A stretch of DNA of 63,687 bases from an uncultured Neomegalonema sp. (GCA_937948985.1 CALFAK010000147.1:1-63687); one strand, 5' to 3'. Counted from the stretch's first letter, positions 46,862-56,192 are shown. A program made the numbers and translations. The notes: generated by a model from the sequence alone, not told the origin.

Positions 46862-47242
46862 ATGAATATCATCGAACAACTCGAAGAAGAACAGCGCGCT
46901 GAGCTCGCTGAAAGGCGCGCAGTTCCTGACTTTGCGCCGGGTGACACCCTGCGCGTCAACGTTCTGATCCGTGAAGGCGACCGCGTTCGTCCACAGGCTT
47001 ATGAGGGCGTTTGCATCGCACGCAGTGGCGGCGAAACGCTGAATGGCGGCTTTACGGTGCGCAAAATCTCGTATGGTGAAGGCGTCGAGCGCGTATTCCC
47101 GCTCTACAGCCCGTCCATCGAATCGATCACCGTGGTCCGTCGCGGTAAAGTACGTCGTGCGAAACTTTACTACCTGCGCTCGCGTCGCGGCAAGTCGGCA
47201 CGTATTGTCGAAAAGACGAATTACCGTCCCAAAAAGGGCTAA
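46862..47242 (+). CDS. rplS: 50S ribosomal protein L19
   Basis: A 126-residue L19, full length: [47 protein letters not shown] and [23 protein letters not shown]. It lies at the 30S-50S interface. It is the last gene of the block and is followed by an intrinsic terminator about 60 nt on. Confidence 0.97.
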   Translation: MNIIEQLEEEQRAELAERRAVPDFAPGDTLRVNVLIREGDRVRPQAYEGVCIARSGGETLNGGFTVRKISYGEGVERVFPLYSPSIESITVVRRGKVRRAKLYYLRSRRGKSARIVEKTNYRPKKG

Positions 47243-47300
47243 TACGCTACTATTTCAGCACCATAATCGCGCCAGCGCGGCGGTGTAACAGTGACAAAAA

Positions 47301-47326
47301 GGGAGTGCTCCGGCGCTCCCTTTTTT
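47301..47326 (+). terminator. Rho-independent terminator after rplS
   Basis: Stem gggagtg/cgctccc (one G-U) with a 6-nt loop, followed by six T. It closes the ffh-rplS transcription unit. Confidence 0.88.
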
Positions 47327-47399
47327 CATTCCGCCATCACAGCGCCACGGTTGACCCTCAAAACGTGTACGTCTTATAGAAAACACGAGGAACGATCCT

Positions 47400-47879
47400 G
47401 TGCTGACGATCCGTGGTTGTATAATCCTGTCTGTTATCGCGTTTTCGCAGATTGCGCACGCGCAAGAGGCCGTGACATTCGGAAAGTGGAAAGCCTATTG
47501 CGCGCCGACCGCCGGTTGCGCTCTGGGAACCACCAATGAGGATGGGGATAAGCTCGTGATCTCCGAGCCGCCATCGCGCGATAACAAAATGTTGTTCATC
47601 CCGACCGTCCCTGTGCAACGCGACTCAGTGATGACCGTCACACTCGATGGTCAGCCCGGTGCGACCCTCGGTCCGGGAGACGGCTGGCGCTTTATCGAGA
47701 CCAGCGCCGGACCCGCGATCCAAATATCCCCCACCATCGCCCGCGAAGAACTCACCCCCCGAATGCGCCGCCGCGACACGCTCGAAATCACCTACACCAC
47801 CGATACCGGCACCAACCGCCAAACCACCATCCCCCTGAACGGGTTTGCCGACACGCGGAGTTACGCGGATGACGGGTAA
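47400..47879 (+). CDS. Invasion-associated locus B (IalB)-like exported protein
   Basis: A 159-residue protein with a signal peptide (LTIRGCIILSVIAFSQIAHAQEA) and an IalB-type beta domain: FGKWKAYCAPTAGCALGT with two Cys probably disulfide-bonded, and a C-terminal TIPLNGFADT typical of the family. IalB-like proteins are periplasmic or surface proteins of unclear function in alphaproteobacteria. The start is GTG at 47400 with gagg 9 nt upstream; no ATG precedes the signal peptide. Confidence 0.75.
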   Translation: MLTIRGCIILSVIAFSQIAHAQEAVTFGKWKAYCAPTAGCALGTTNEDGDKLVISEPPSRDNKMLFIPTVPVQRDSVMTVTLDGQPGATLGPGDGWRFIETSAGPAIQISPTIAREELTPRMRRRDTLEITYTTDTGTNRQTTIPLNGFADTRSYADDG

Positions 47880-47990
47880 TTTAAATAGTCTATTTTCTGA
47901 TATTTAACAGAATATTTAGCTACTTTGACGTAAAGTTAACCACCTTCTTCCTGCGGTTAGAATTTATTCTGCAAAACCGTTTGAAGAGGT

Positions 47991-48028
47991 GGTGGTCTGG
48001 CACTTCGTTCACCCGATGCCAGACTACC
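47991..48028 (-). terminator. Hairpin downstream of the TadE/TadG genes
   Basis: A 12-bp stem ggtggtctggca/tgccagactacc (one G-U) with a 14-nt loop, about 70 nt past the last TadE-like stop on the minus strand. It is the likely 3' end of the pilin operon, although no T-run follows. Confidence 0.5.
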
Positions 48029-48097
48029 GACAACTTCAAGGTTGCTCAAAGTCAATGAGGTTTTATTTTATTACTATATTTCGTTGGCCAATAACAC

Positions 48098-48514
48098 TCA
48101 TCGGTCAAACAAAGGCGCTCGCATTGATGCCGTATGCGTGAATGTGTCAGTGTCGAGAAAAGCCGTTTTCCCGGCCATTGTCATCGTCAGGGAAAGAACT
48201 GCGGCTCTGGTGCCATCCGCCCGTGTCTCAATCGTAACCGCGCTTACCTCGCCCGGCAGTGAAATACTGTCGAAAACCAAATTTGCGGCCGTCCTGACTT
48301 CTGCAAGCGTCGGCTTTTGCAACAGCATAACGGAATGCCCCGCGTCCCGTAGCGTATTGTCTAGGCGGTTGGCGTTGAACAGATAAGCACCAAAAAACAT
48401 GATCGCGCAGAACGTGGCCAATACCATCGGGAACATGAACGCGAATTCAATCGCCGCCGCGCCCTTGCGGCTTTGCTTGAAGCGGGCGAAATTTTGAGAA
48501 AAGCAAGCCATCAT
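48098..48514 (-). CDS. TadE-like pilus assembly protein (1)
   Basis: A 138-residue pseudopilin-like protein. A short basic leader ending SRKGAAAIEFAF is followed by a hydrophobic helix (FPMVLATFCAIMFFGAYLF), the TadE signature for minor components of Tad/Flp pili. ATG 48514 overlaps the upstream stop (ATGA) with gaggg before it. It is the last of three TadE/TadG-type genes; no Tad ATPase, secretin or prepilin peptidase is in the window. Confidence 0.82.
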   Translation of the reverse strand: MMACFSQNFARFKQSRKGAAAIEFAFMFPMVLATFCAIMFFGAYLFNANRLDNTLRDAGHSVMLLQKPTLAEVRTAANLVFDSISLPGEVSAVTIETRADGTRAAVLSLTMTMAGKTAFLDTDTFTHTASMRAPLFDR

Positions 48515-49062
48515 TGCACCCTCACCGAGTAACTGGACGTGACCTTGACGGTTTCGTTGCTCGTCATTTTCCTGATGGTGGCGGAACCGTTCAGCACCAA
48601 GTATTTTACGACTATACCGCCCGAACAATCGGTTTCGCACTGCGCCCAATCACCATTGCCATCTTGCACCTTGGCCGATGTGATATTTGTGGGTGTGTAA
48701 ATCTGAGGTTCTGTCGTTTGCCCACCCGTCGTATCAACTGTATATTCGCTGCGCTTTTTGGGACACGAGCATTGCAGTACAGAAGAAAAAGCGGCCCCTT
48801 GTTTGCCGTAACTATCCAGAAACAGCTGTTCAGCGGCCCCAAGGTCTTTGCCTTCGTTTGCAATATATTGCACCGAAGCGCGCAAAGCGTTCGAAAGCCC
48901 GTTCTGCGCATAGGCATGAACACTGATATCAGCCATCGAGACAAAAGCACCGGCCAGCAACGACAGGACAACCGCCCCTTCGATCGCGGCGACGCCGTCG
49001 TTTTCCTTACGAAAGCGGTTCAGAATACCTGGCAAAAAACGTACTTTTTTGTGTGTGTACAT
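48511..49062 (-). CDS. TadE/TadG-like pilus assembly protein (2)
   Basis: A 183-residue protein with leader RKENDGVAAIEGAVVL followed by one hydrophobic helix (LSLLAGAFVSMADISVHAYAQ), then a periplasmic domain with four Cys (CSCPKK... CETDC) that probably form disulfides. AAGGA lies 8 nt before the ATG. It overlaps the next gene by 4 nt. Confidence 0.8.
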   Translation of the reverse strand: MYTHKKVRFLPGILNRFRKENDGVAAIEGAVVLSLLAGAFVSMADISVHAYAQNGLSNALRASVQYIANEGKDLGAAEQLFLDSYGKQGAAFSSVLQCSCPKKRSEYTVDTTGGQTTEPQIYTPTNITSAKVQDGNGDWAQCETDCSGGIVVKYLVLNGSATIRKMTSNETVKVTSSYSVRVQ

Positions 49063-49108
49063 AATTTGTCCTTTTGTATAAGGATTTCAGTGATTGAGTG
49101 ACCGGAGA

Positions 49109-50395
49109 TCAACCCTTGGTCAGTCGGATCCCGCCCGAAACCAGCAACGGCTTGGTTCCTGCGCTTGTGCAGTTGTTGGCAAAGCGCGAGTTGCCACGGG
49201 CATCAATATCACCGGCGATGATGTGCAGGCACCCGACGGTAACATTCGCACCACCGCGCAGCTCCAGCGAGTCAGTCGGTAGATAGATCGCTCCCTGAAG
49301 CTTGGAATCGGAACCACCGTTAAACTTATGTTTCACATCCTGCGTGTCCGCATCACCGGCAAAGATCATTCCGGCGTAGTCTCCGTTGGTCTTGGCGGAC
49401 AAATCCACAGTCGCTTGGGATGTAAGCTGAATGCGGGCGTCGTTCATAAGTATGATGGTGACATTGTCACCCATGATTGTGGAAGGTCCCTGGTTCTCGA
49501 AGTCACCGCCATCGATAATCAAGGTTGCCCCGTCTTCTATGACCATGACGCCACTGAATCTCAGACCACCACAATAGCGCCCGCTTTGGATGTATGGCGA
49601 GGTAACGGCACTTGTCGCCTTCTTACCCTTGCCTTTGCTGACAACAGGCAAGGATGCGCATGAAGCGTATGTGCCGGAGGTTAGGGACGGGATGGTGAAG
49701 CCGGCATAAGGATCGATGGTAGGCTTCGCTCTTTCGCGCACTTCTTGGCAGTCTGTGAAGGTTACGGCATTCTCTTTTTGCACATTTGCGGTGCCTACGG
49801 TAGCGGCACAGGCAGAAGCCAGCTCGGCGGAACCGGTTACTGAGAGACCACCCGTTTTATCCGCGTTTGACATCACGAAGCAGTTGTTAAGCGTCACATC
49901 TGTATTGCCATCAAACTGAACCCCCTCCCCGTTGGGATCCAGCGCCAGCAAACATGCTTCACCCGCGGATTCGACCAGTGCCGAAGCGCCCGATTTCACG
50001 ATATTTGCATCGCCGCCCTGAAAAAGAGCGCTAAAATAGCGATTGATCGGCCTCGTTATCGAGACATCGACTTTGATGCCCTCAGGTGTAGACTTGGCGC
50101 TCGTTGTAACCTCTTGAGGCTGAAAACCCAATTGCATCGCGGCATTAATCGCAACCGTGTCAGCAAGCTCCTCATCAAGCCCGGCTTCTTCCAGCTCCAT
50201 CGCTGCCGCGTGTGCCGCGACATCAGAGGCAGCTTGCGCATGCCCTGCAGTATTGTACCAGGATGCCGTCTCGAGACCCAGCCCAGCGAACCCGATCACA
50301 AGCGGCAATGCAAGGGCAGAAAAAATAGCGATCCCCCCATCTTCTTTTTTGGTGAATTTTTGAAATGAAAAAGCACTGCGGCATATGATTTTCAT
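49109..50395 (-). CDS. TadG-related protein with beta-helix-like C-terminal domain
   Basis: A 428-residue protein. The N-terminus KKEDGGIAIFSALALPLVIGFAGLGLE is the TadG-type leader and membrane helix (putative Flp pilus-assembly TadE/G-like family). Instead of a von Willebrand A domain, the C-terminal half looks repetitive and beta-solenoid-like (VMVIEDGATLIIDGGDFEN; NVTIILMNDARIQLTS; GAIYLPTDSLELRGG), with several Cys. It may be a pilus tip or surface-exposed adhesive component; that is inferred. It is the first gene of the three-gene pilin operon, behind an AT-rich upstream region. Confidence 0.8.
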   Translation of the reverse strand: MKIICRSAFSFQKFTKKEDGGIAIFSALALPLVIGFAGLGLETASWYNTAGHAQAASDVAAHAAAMELEEAGLDEELADTVAINAAMQLGFQPQEVTTSAKSTPEGIKVDVSITRPINRYFSALFQGGDANIVKSGASALVESAGEACLLALDPNGEGVQFDGNTDVTLNNCFVMSNADKTGGLSVTGSAELASACAATVGTANVQKENAVTFTDCQEVRERAKPTIDPYAGFTIPSLTSGTYASCASLPVVSKGKGKKATSAVTSPYIQSGRYCGGLRFSGVMVIEDGATLIIDGGDFENQGPSTIMGDNVTIILMNDARIQLTSQATVDLSAKTNGDYAGMIFAGDADTQDVKHKFNGGSDSKLQGAIYLPTDSLELRGGANVTVGCLHIIAGDIDARGNSRFANNCTSAGTKPLLVSGGIRLTKG

Positions 50396-50705
50396 ATTTT
50401 TTCCAAATACAGTAATTGTGTTTCAGTGAAAAATTAACGAGAAAAAGTTTCTTCTGTAATAATTTACATATTATGTACATTGTTAAATGATGAAAATCAT
50501 ACATTAATGCGTATATTTATTTTAGAACTTTTTTTGAAATAACTATATTTGTACGTAGTTTTGTATTTAGATGTAGTGCTCATTATGCGAAAATACAGTT
50601 CGGTGTAGAAAGCATAAAGCGATTTCAAGCAATGTGGAACCACATAGCGATTAGGAAATCGCGGCAAGACAAAAACTTATAGCGCTGATGCTCACCTTCC
50701 GGGCG
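50396..50705. other. AT-rich intergenic region upstream of the pilin operon
   Basis: About 310 nt, much more AT-rich than the surroundings between 50400 and 50600, presumably holding the pilin promoter and regulatory sites. Near 50620-50664 an inverted pair gcgatttc/gaaatcgc encloses a small atgtgg/ccacat hairpin; this lies past the stop of the methyltransferase gene and may serve as its transcript end. No ORF is supported. Confidence 0.5.
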
Positions 50706-51473
50706 TCATTCACCCCGCCGCGTCCCGATTGACGCCCCCACGGGCTGCTGCACGGGCGCGCGGATCGGGCTGAAGCGGGAGCGGGCGGCTTCCTTTGCGC
50801 CGTTTTTCGGCATGGCGAACACCTGCTTTGATGCCTCCACCATCAGCACTCCGGCCAACCGCCGCGCGTCGATACGCCGTCCAAACCGCTCCACCGCCCC
50901 GGAAGAGCGCAACATGAACCGCCGCTCGCTGGGCGGCATATAGAGCGCGGCGGCGCGCGACATCGGGGCCAGCTTATGGTTCTGCAAGATCGCCTCCAAC
51001 TGTCCGTAAGAAAACGTCCGCCCGATTCCGAACGGCGTCGAATCGCCCCGCGCCCAAATGCCGGAGCGGTTCGGCGCGATCACAATCACCCGCCCCTCCG
51101 GCGACAGCACCCGCCAAACCTCATCGAACAGCGCATCGATATGCGTTTCGGTCTCAATGGCATGGGCGATGATCAGGCGGTCGATGAACCCCGTCGGAAT
51201 AGGCCACGCCCCTTCACTGACCAGCGCGCTCACATTCGCCGCATCGCCGGGCCAGCGTGCCACGCCTTGCTGTGCGGGCATCAGGCACAGCGTCCGCGCG
51301 GCGCCCTCCTGAAACGGGCGCAGGAATGGCGCGGCGAATCCGTATCCGGCAACCGTCATGCCCCGCGCATTCGGCCACAGCGTCAGCAAGCTGTGCTGAA
51401 CCGCCCGCTGCGCCACACGCCCCAAAGCACTGGCGTAGTAAAAATTCCAAAGCGATGTCACATCATGGTGCAA
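50706..51473 (-). CDS. SAM-dependent methyltransferase (class I-like)
   Basis: A 255-residue protein. The C-terminal motifs of a class I methyltransferase are visible (LIIAHAIETETHIDALFDEVWRVLSPEGRVIVIAPNRSGIWAR, as in methyltransferase type-11 proteins), while the canonical GxGxG SAM loop is poorly conserved (MTVAGYGFAAPFL). The C-terminal 40 residues are Pro/Arg-rich. It is divergent from gloB with a 49-nt gap, a pairing frequent in alphaproteobacteria. The substrate is unknown. Confidence 0.8.
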   Translation of the reverse strand: MHHDVTSLWNFYYASALGRVAQRAVQHSLLTLWPNARGMTVAGYGFAAPFLRPFQEGAARTLCLMPAQQGVARWPGDAANVSALVSEGAWPIPTGFIDRLIIAHAIETETHIDALFDEVWRVLSPEGRVIVIAPNRSGIWARGDSTPFGIGRTFSYGQLEAILQNHKLAPMSRAAALYMPPSERRFMLRSSGAVERFGRRIDARRLAGVLMVEASKQVFAMPKNGAKEAARSRFSPIRAPVQQPVGASIGTRRGE

Positions 51474-51522
51474 GAGAGGATGCCCTGTTATACAACGTTA
51501 CAAACTTAGAGAGGATCACGCG

Positions 51523-52329
51523 ATGGTATCTGCCCTTACCGCCCTAGAAACCACAGAAGCGGGTTCATTGAAAATTGTTTCCGTGCCCTGCCTCAATGAC
51601 AATTTCGCTTATTTGGTGCGTGATGACGTATCCGGCAATGTCGCCGTCATCGATGCGCCGGAGGCCGAACCGATTGAGGCCGCGCTTCACGCCCTCGGCT
51701 GGACGCTGACGCATATCTTTATCACCCACCACCACAACGACCATATCGATGGTGTCGAGCGGCTGCGTGAACTTGGCGATATCACCGTTATCGGGTCCGG
51801 CGCGGATGCCAACCGCTTGCCGATCCTCACCCATGCCATCACACCCGGCGACACGTGGTCATGGGGCGGGCGGCAAGTGCGTGTGATTGATACGCCGGGC
51901 CATACTGTGGGCCATATCGTTTATCATTTGCCGGAGCCGGGGGTTTTGTTCAGCGGCGACACGATGTTCGCGATGGGCTGTGGCCGTCTGTTTGAGGGTA
52001 CGGCGCAACAGATGTGGAGCAGTTTATGCACGCTCTCCAGCCTGCCCGATGACACCATCGTTTTCTTCGGTCATGAATACACCGCCAGCAACGCTGATTT
52101 CGCACTGACCGTTGACCCGCAGAACGCGGCCTTGCACGCGCGGGTCAAAGACGTGATCGCCACCCTCAACAGCGGTGGCCGCACCACGCCAACAACGATA
52201 GGCTTGGAGCGTCAGACCAACCCTTTCCTGCGCGCCGCCGCACCCGAAGTCGCCGCGTTGGTGGGGTTGCCGGATGCTGATGCCGAAATCGTCTTCGCCG
52301 AAATCCGCCGCCGCAAGGATGCGGGTTGA
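51523..52329 (+). CDS. gloB: Hydroxyacylglutathione hydrolase (glyoxalase II)
   Basis: A 268-residue metallo-beta-lactamase-fold enzyme with the metal motif THHHNDH (68-74), His in DTPGHTVGH, Asp in SGDTMF and His in FGHEYT. The GloB C-terminal domain with TNPFLR is present. It hydrolyses S-D-lactoylglutathione in methylglyoxal detoxification. The start GATGG... is preceded by gagaggatc. It shares its upstream region with the divergent methyltransferase. Confidence 0.94.
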   Translation: MVSALTALETTEAGSLKIVSVPCLNDNFAYLVRDDVSGNVAVIDAPEAEPIEAALHALGWTLTHIFITHHHNDHIDGVERLRELGDITVIGSGADANRLPILTHAITPGDTWSWGGRQVRVIDTPGHTVGHIVYHLPEPGVLFSGDTMFAMGCGRLFEGTAQQMWSSLCTLSSLPDDTIVFFGHEYTASNADFALTVDPQNAALHARVKDVIATLNSGGRTTPTTIGLERQTNPFLRAAAPEVAALVGLPDADAEIVFAEIRRRKDAG

Positions 52330-52370
52330 AACACTTTGGAATGGATTTGATCCTCAAAGATATCTTCCTT

Positions 52371-52394
52371 CCCCGCATTTGCTGCGGGTTTCTT
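52371..52394 (+). terminator. Terminator after gloB, shared with the convergent hydrolase gene
   Basis: Stem cccgca/tgcggg with a 5-nt loop, then tttcttt, immediately before the stop of the convergent gene. The preceding ccttccccgca is shared with the hairpin at 56042, so both may be copies of one short hairpin repeat. Confidence 0.65.
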
Positions 52395-53156
52395 TCAGCG
52401 CATCCCGAAGCGGGCCTTGAAATACGCCTCGGTCCGCTCGTAAGCGTCAATCTTGAAATGCCCGGTCAGCAGTGAGTGCGCTTTGCCCTCATGGCCGGGC
52501 GGATTATCGTATTCCGTCACCTCCAAATGCATCCCGAACGCAGCTTTCAGGGCTGCGATATGCGCGGGTTTGGAGGTTGTGTCGCTCTTGAACCGCATTG
52601 CGATGGCCGGGCCTTTACGGGCCATCGCCCCGCATGCCCGCGTCACGTCTTCATCGGACATATGCAGCTTATCACTGTTAAACAGCATCGGCAGGGAGGG
52701 TTGGCTCGCGACCGCCGCAATCACCGCGTCTTCGGCCATCAGCGGTATCGCAAAACTGCCCGTCAGGCACATCCCGATCACCCCGATTTGCGCGCCGCCC
52801 TCGCGTATCGCAATCTCCGCACACAGCGCCCGCATCCACCCCGCGACAGGGCTTTGCGCGCCGCTGAGAAACGCATCGAACTCCCGCCGGATGCACAGCA
52901 GGCGCGCCATATTGCGCAGCGTCGTCTTCGTCCCGAAACGCCCCAGCATATGCGGCAGATATATCTTAAAGCCCGCATCGATCAGCCTGTCGGCCAGCGC
53001 AAATGTCTTGTCATCAATCCCTGGCAGCTCTTGCAGGATCAGGATCGGCGGGCCGTCGCCTTTCGCGTAAACGTCATGCGTAATCCCGGTACCGCCATCT
53101 GCCGGCGCTGAAAATGTGAAGACCGTAACCGCGTCTGTAACCCAATCCGGTTGCAT
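52395..53156 (-). CDS. Dienelactone hydrolase family protein
   Basis: A 253-residue alpha/beta hydrolase. The nucleophile is Cys130 in GVIGMCLTGSF, as in dienelactone hydrolases rather than Ser esterases. A conserved LILQELPGIDDKTFALADRLIDAGF and a C-terminal His in PPGHEGKAHSLL complete the fold. Natural substrate unknown. No signal peptide is present. Confidence 0.87.
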   Translation of the reverse strand: MQPDWVTDAVTVFTFSAPADGGTGITHDVYAKGDGPPILILQELPGIDDKTFALADRLIDAGFKIYLPHMLGRFGTKTTLRNMARLLCIRREFDAFLSGAQSPVAGWMRALCAEIAIREGGAQIGVIGMCLTGSFAIPLMAEDAVIAAVASQPSLPMLFNSDKLHMSDEDVTRACGAMARKGPAIAMRFKSDTTSKPAHIAALKAAFGMHLEVTEYDNPPGHEGKAHSLLTGHFKIDAYERTEAYFKARFGMR

Positions 53157-53212
53157 GGCATTCTCCCCGGCAAGAACGCTATCCCCGGCAACTCACACTG
53201 GCAAGCCGCCGT

Positions 53213-54307
53213 TCAATAGAAATCTAACGCGCCCCAAACTTCTGCGGCGGTGGCGTTTTGGATGGTGAGCATATCATCCGCTCCATAGGCAATCCGCATA
53301 TCATTCCCGGCAGTGGTGACCACAATATCCCGCCAGGTCGTAACGCCGTCAGAGAAAACGATATTGTCGATCCCGGCCTCAAAATCTGTCACCACATCAA
53401 CACCATCCCCCGCGCGGAACTTGAACTGATCCGCCCCCGCCCCGCCAGTGATAACATCATTCCCTTCTCCGGCGGTCATCAGATCATCACCACCGTCGCC
53501 CACCAGCGTATCCGCGCCGCTCTCACCGAACAGCTGATCATCGCCGCTGCCGCCCTTAATGCTGTCATTCCCACTGCCGCCCGTCAGAATATCAACGCCC
53601 GCGCGTCCGGTCAGAATATCATCGCCATAATACCCGTAGAGCGTTGCTCCCGCATCATTGGTGCGCAGAACATCGTCATGGTGCGAGCCTTTGACCGTCT
53701 CTACCGATACCAACACATCTCCTTGCGCCGCACCCCACAGGCCCGTGCCGGTATGCAGATTGACATTCACCCCGGCATCCGAGGACCAGTAAGTGGCGGT
53801 ATCATTGCCCGCGCCGCCATCAATGTAATCGGCTCCCTGCGCCCCGCGTAGAATGTCATCCCCATCCCCGCCGAACACGCTGTCATTCCCGCCGAGGCCG
53901 CAGAGAAAATTGTCTGCCGCGTTGCCGTAGAGCACATCATCAAAAGACGACCCGCGCGCCAGTTCGATGCTGCTGAAAGTATCGCCTGTGCCGTGACCGC
54001 CACTGGCAAATCCGCCCGCCAGATCAATCGTCACGCCCGCATACGAGTTGTGATAATTCACCGAATCCCGCCCCGCGCCCCCATCGATAAAATCCGCCCC
54101 CGCTCCGCCTTCAAGGAAATCGTCGCCCGCTTGCCCGAACAAGCGATCATCGCCATCACCGCCGGAAATGAAATCGCGTCCGTCAAAGCCGAACACGATA
54201 TCGTTTCCCGCGTAAGAAAAAATCACATTATTGTCTGATGTACCGTTTATAAGTTCGCCATCTGAAGTGCCGTAAATGTATTGTGCGTTTGATGGTGCTG
54301 TTGTCAT
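53213..54307 (-). CDS. RTX-type calcium-binding repeat protein
   Basis: A 364-residue protein built largely of glycine-rich nonapeptide RTX repeats (GGxGxDxLx-type: SGGDGDDRLFGQAGDDFLEGG, FGGDGDDILRG, TGGSGNDSIKG, VGDGGDD). A non-repeat C-terminal segment (DFEAGIDNIVFSDG) resembles the end region of RTX proteins exported by type I secretion. No N-terminal signal peptide, consistent with that route. There is no enzymatic domain, so it may be a surface-layer or adhesive protein. No type I transporter genes are adjacent. Confidence 0.88.
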   Translation of the reverse strand: MTTAPSNAQYIYGTSDGELINGTSDNNVIFSYAGNDIVFGFDGRDFISGGDGDDRLFGQAGDDFLEGGAGADFIDGGAGRDSVNYHNSYAGVTIDLAGGFASGGHGTGDTFSSIELARGSSFDDVLYGNAADNFLCGLGGNDSVFGGDGDDILRGAQGADYIDGGAGNDTATYWSSDAGVNVNLHTGTGLWGAAQGDVLVSVETVKGSHHDDVLRTNDAGATLYGYYGDDILTGRAGVDILTGGSGNDSIKGGSGDDQLFGESGADTLVGDGGDDLMTAGEGNDVITGGAGADQFKFRAGDGVDVVTDFEAGIDNIVFSDGVTTWRDIVVTTAGNDMRIAYGADDMLTIQNATAAEVWGALDFY

Positions 54308-54694
54308 TATGAAAATCCTTACCCGTCAAGCTGGTGAAGTAAAGTATATGTGAATTATAAAATTTCTCAATCGGCATTAATTTCTAATTAGTGCGGTAAT
54401 TTCATGAAGATATGGCGTATTTTATTGAAAAATGTATCGTAATTTCTAAATGATACTCACCTTCTCACTAAGGTCACGTTCGATCAGATGAAGTTATAAT
54501 CTTACACCGCGAATGCTGTGTTTCGTTCGTGCTGTGATCGGGTGTGGCAAATGGTGTTCCTGTGAACATGGCCACTCAAGGAAAATCGTCTTCAAAACCA
54601 CTGATTGAGCCGCCGATATTGGAACATCGCTCCTTATGTGACACTGTGCGCGCGAAACAGCTGCCTGAGCAGCTAAGGGGGAATGGAGAAACAC
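54308..54694. other. Intergenic region between the RTX gene and metY
   Basis: About 390 nt. The RTX-proximal half (54340-54460) is AT-rich and presumably holds the RTX promoter. The metY-proximal part contains a perfect agctgc/gcagct hairpin (54659-54674) ending just before the purine-rich ribosome binding site, and a cctgattgagcc-like segment; a methionine-responsive leader is conceivable but not demonstrated. No ORF is supported. Confidence 0.45.
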
Positions 54695-55978
54695 ATGAGC
54701 GACGCACCACTTGGTTTTGAAACACGTATGATTCACGCGGGCGCGGCACCGGATCCGGCCACGGGCGCGCGGCAGACACCAATTTATCAGACAACATCTT
54801 TCGTGTTCAACGATGCCGCCCATGCGGCTCGCCTGTTCAGCCTTCAGGAAGTTGGCTACATCTATTCGCGCCTGACCAATCCGACCGTCTCCGTGCTCCA
54901 AGAACGCTGCGCTGCGCTTGAGGGTGGTGTCGGTGCGGTTGCGGCGGCGTCCGGCCATGCGGCACAGTTGCTCGCGCTCTTCCCGCTTATGGCGCCGGGA
55001 TGCAATATCGTTTCCTCGAACAAGCTCTATGGCGGCACGGTCAATCAGTTCGGCCTTGCGATCAAGCGGTTCGGGTGGGACGTGAAATTTGTTGATTTCG
55101 ATGATGCAGACGCCGTCAGCGCGGCCATAGACGATAAAACCCGTGCCATTTGGTGCGAGTCTCTCGCCAATCCCGGGGGGATCGTTACCGATCTTGAAGC
55201 GATCTCCGCTGTTGCCAAAAACGCGGGCCTGCCGCTGCTGGTCGATAACACGATGGCGACCGCCGCGCTCTGGCGTCCCATTGAGAACGGCGCGGATGTT
55301 GTCGTCGCCTCAACCACCAAATTCATGAGCGGCAACGGCACGGCTATCGGCGGTATCGTCGTAGATTCCGGCAACTTCAACTGGGGTGCCAGCGGCAAGT
55401 TCCCGTCCCTGTCCGAGCCTGCCCCCGAATATCACGGCCTCAACTTCTTTGAGGCGCTCGGTCCGATGTCCTACACCTTCCACAACATCGCCATCGGCTT
55501 GCGCGATCTGGGCGGATGCCAGCAACCGCAGAACGCTTTCTACACGTTGCTTGGTCTTGAAACGCTGTCCCTGCGGATGGAGCGCCATTGCGAAAACGCA
55601 CAGAAAGTGGCGGAATATCTGGAGGGGCATCCGAAGGTGGACTACGTGTCCTATCCCGGCCTGAAATCCTCGCCTTATCATGAGCGTGCCAAGAAATATC
55701 TACCCAAAGGCGCGGGCGCGGTATTCACGGTTGGCCTCAAGGGCGGGTATGATGCGGGCGTAAAGCTGGTCGAGAGCTTGGGCCTGTTCAGCCACCTCGC
55801 CAATATCGGCGATTCCCGTTCGCTGATCATCCATTCGGCCTCCACGACCCACAGTCAGCTTTCCGACGCGGATAAAGTCGCGGCAGGGGCGGGGCCGGAG
55901 GTTGTGCGCCTGTCTATCGGCCTTGAAACCGCCGATGACCTGATCGCCGATCTCGATCAGGCGCTGGCAAAAGCCTGA
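54695..55978 (+). CDS. metY: O-acetylhomoserine aminocarboxypropyltransferase (sulfhydrylase)
   Basis: A 427-residue PLP enzyme of the Cys/Met-metabolism family. It makes homocysteine from O-acetylhomoserine and sulfide. PLP Lys209 is in VVASTTKFMSGNGTAIGG; SRLTNPTVSVLQERCAALEGG and SSNKLYGGTVNQF are MetY-type, and the insertions near 225-270 are typical of this subgroup. ggagaaac precedes ATG 54695, which I prefer to ATG 54683 because it fits family N-termini. Confidence 0.94.
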   Translation: MSDAPLGFETRMIHAGAAPDPATGARQTPIYQTTSFVFNDAAHAARLFSLQEVGYIYSRLTNPTVSVLQERCAALEGGVGAVAAASGHAAQLLALFPLMAPGCNIVSSNKLYGGTVNQFGLAIKRFGWDVKFVDFDDADAVSAAIDDKTRAIWCESLANPGGIVTDLEAISAVAKNAGLPLLVDNTMATAALWRPIENGADVVVASTTKFMSGNGTAIGGIVVDSGNFNWGASGKFPSLSEPAPEYHGLNFFEALGPMSYTFHNIAIGLRDLGGCQQPQNAFYTLLGLETLSLRMERHCENAQKVAEYLEGHPKVDYVSYPGLKSSPYHERAKKYLPKGAGAVFTVGLKGGYDAGVKLVESLGLFSHLANIGDSRSLIIHSASTTHSQLSDADKVAAGAGPEVVRLSIGLETADDLIADLDQALAKA

Positions 55979-56041
55979 TCGCCGATAACCGCAAATCCCT
56001 CTCCCGATTTTCGGGGGAGGATACTATATCAATATCGCCTT

Positions 56042-56068
56042 CCCCGCACTTGGATGCGGGGTCCCTTT
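56042..56068 (+). terminator. Hairpin terminator after metY
   Basis: Stem ccccgca/tgcgggg (7 bp, 6-nt loop) followed by tccctttt, about 65 nt past the metY stop. It shares atatc...ccttccccgca with the hairpin at 52371, suggesting a short repeated hairpin module. Confidence 0.6.
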
Positions 56069-56192
56069 TCGCAGAGGGCGCCGCCCCACAAGACGCCCCC
56101 GCATCCGAATGCTGCCAAATGTTTAAAGCGATTCCCGTGGCATTTACGCGAAACCTCTTGGCTCCTGTCATTTCATGTTCTAGCCTTGCCGC

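Noticed and set aside
54560-54690. SAM-II-type riboswitch before metY
   Set aside because: Segments like ctgattgagccgcc and gcagctaaggggg loosely recall parts of the SAM-II consensus, but the P1 complement and the GCUUGCAGCCACG core are missing. A covariance search would settle it.
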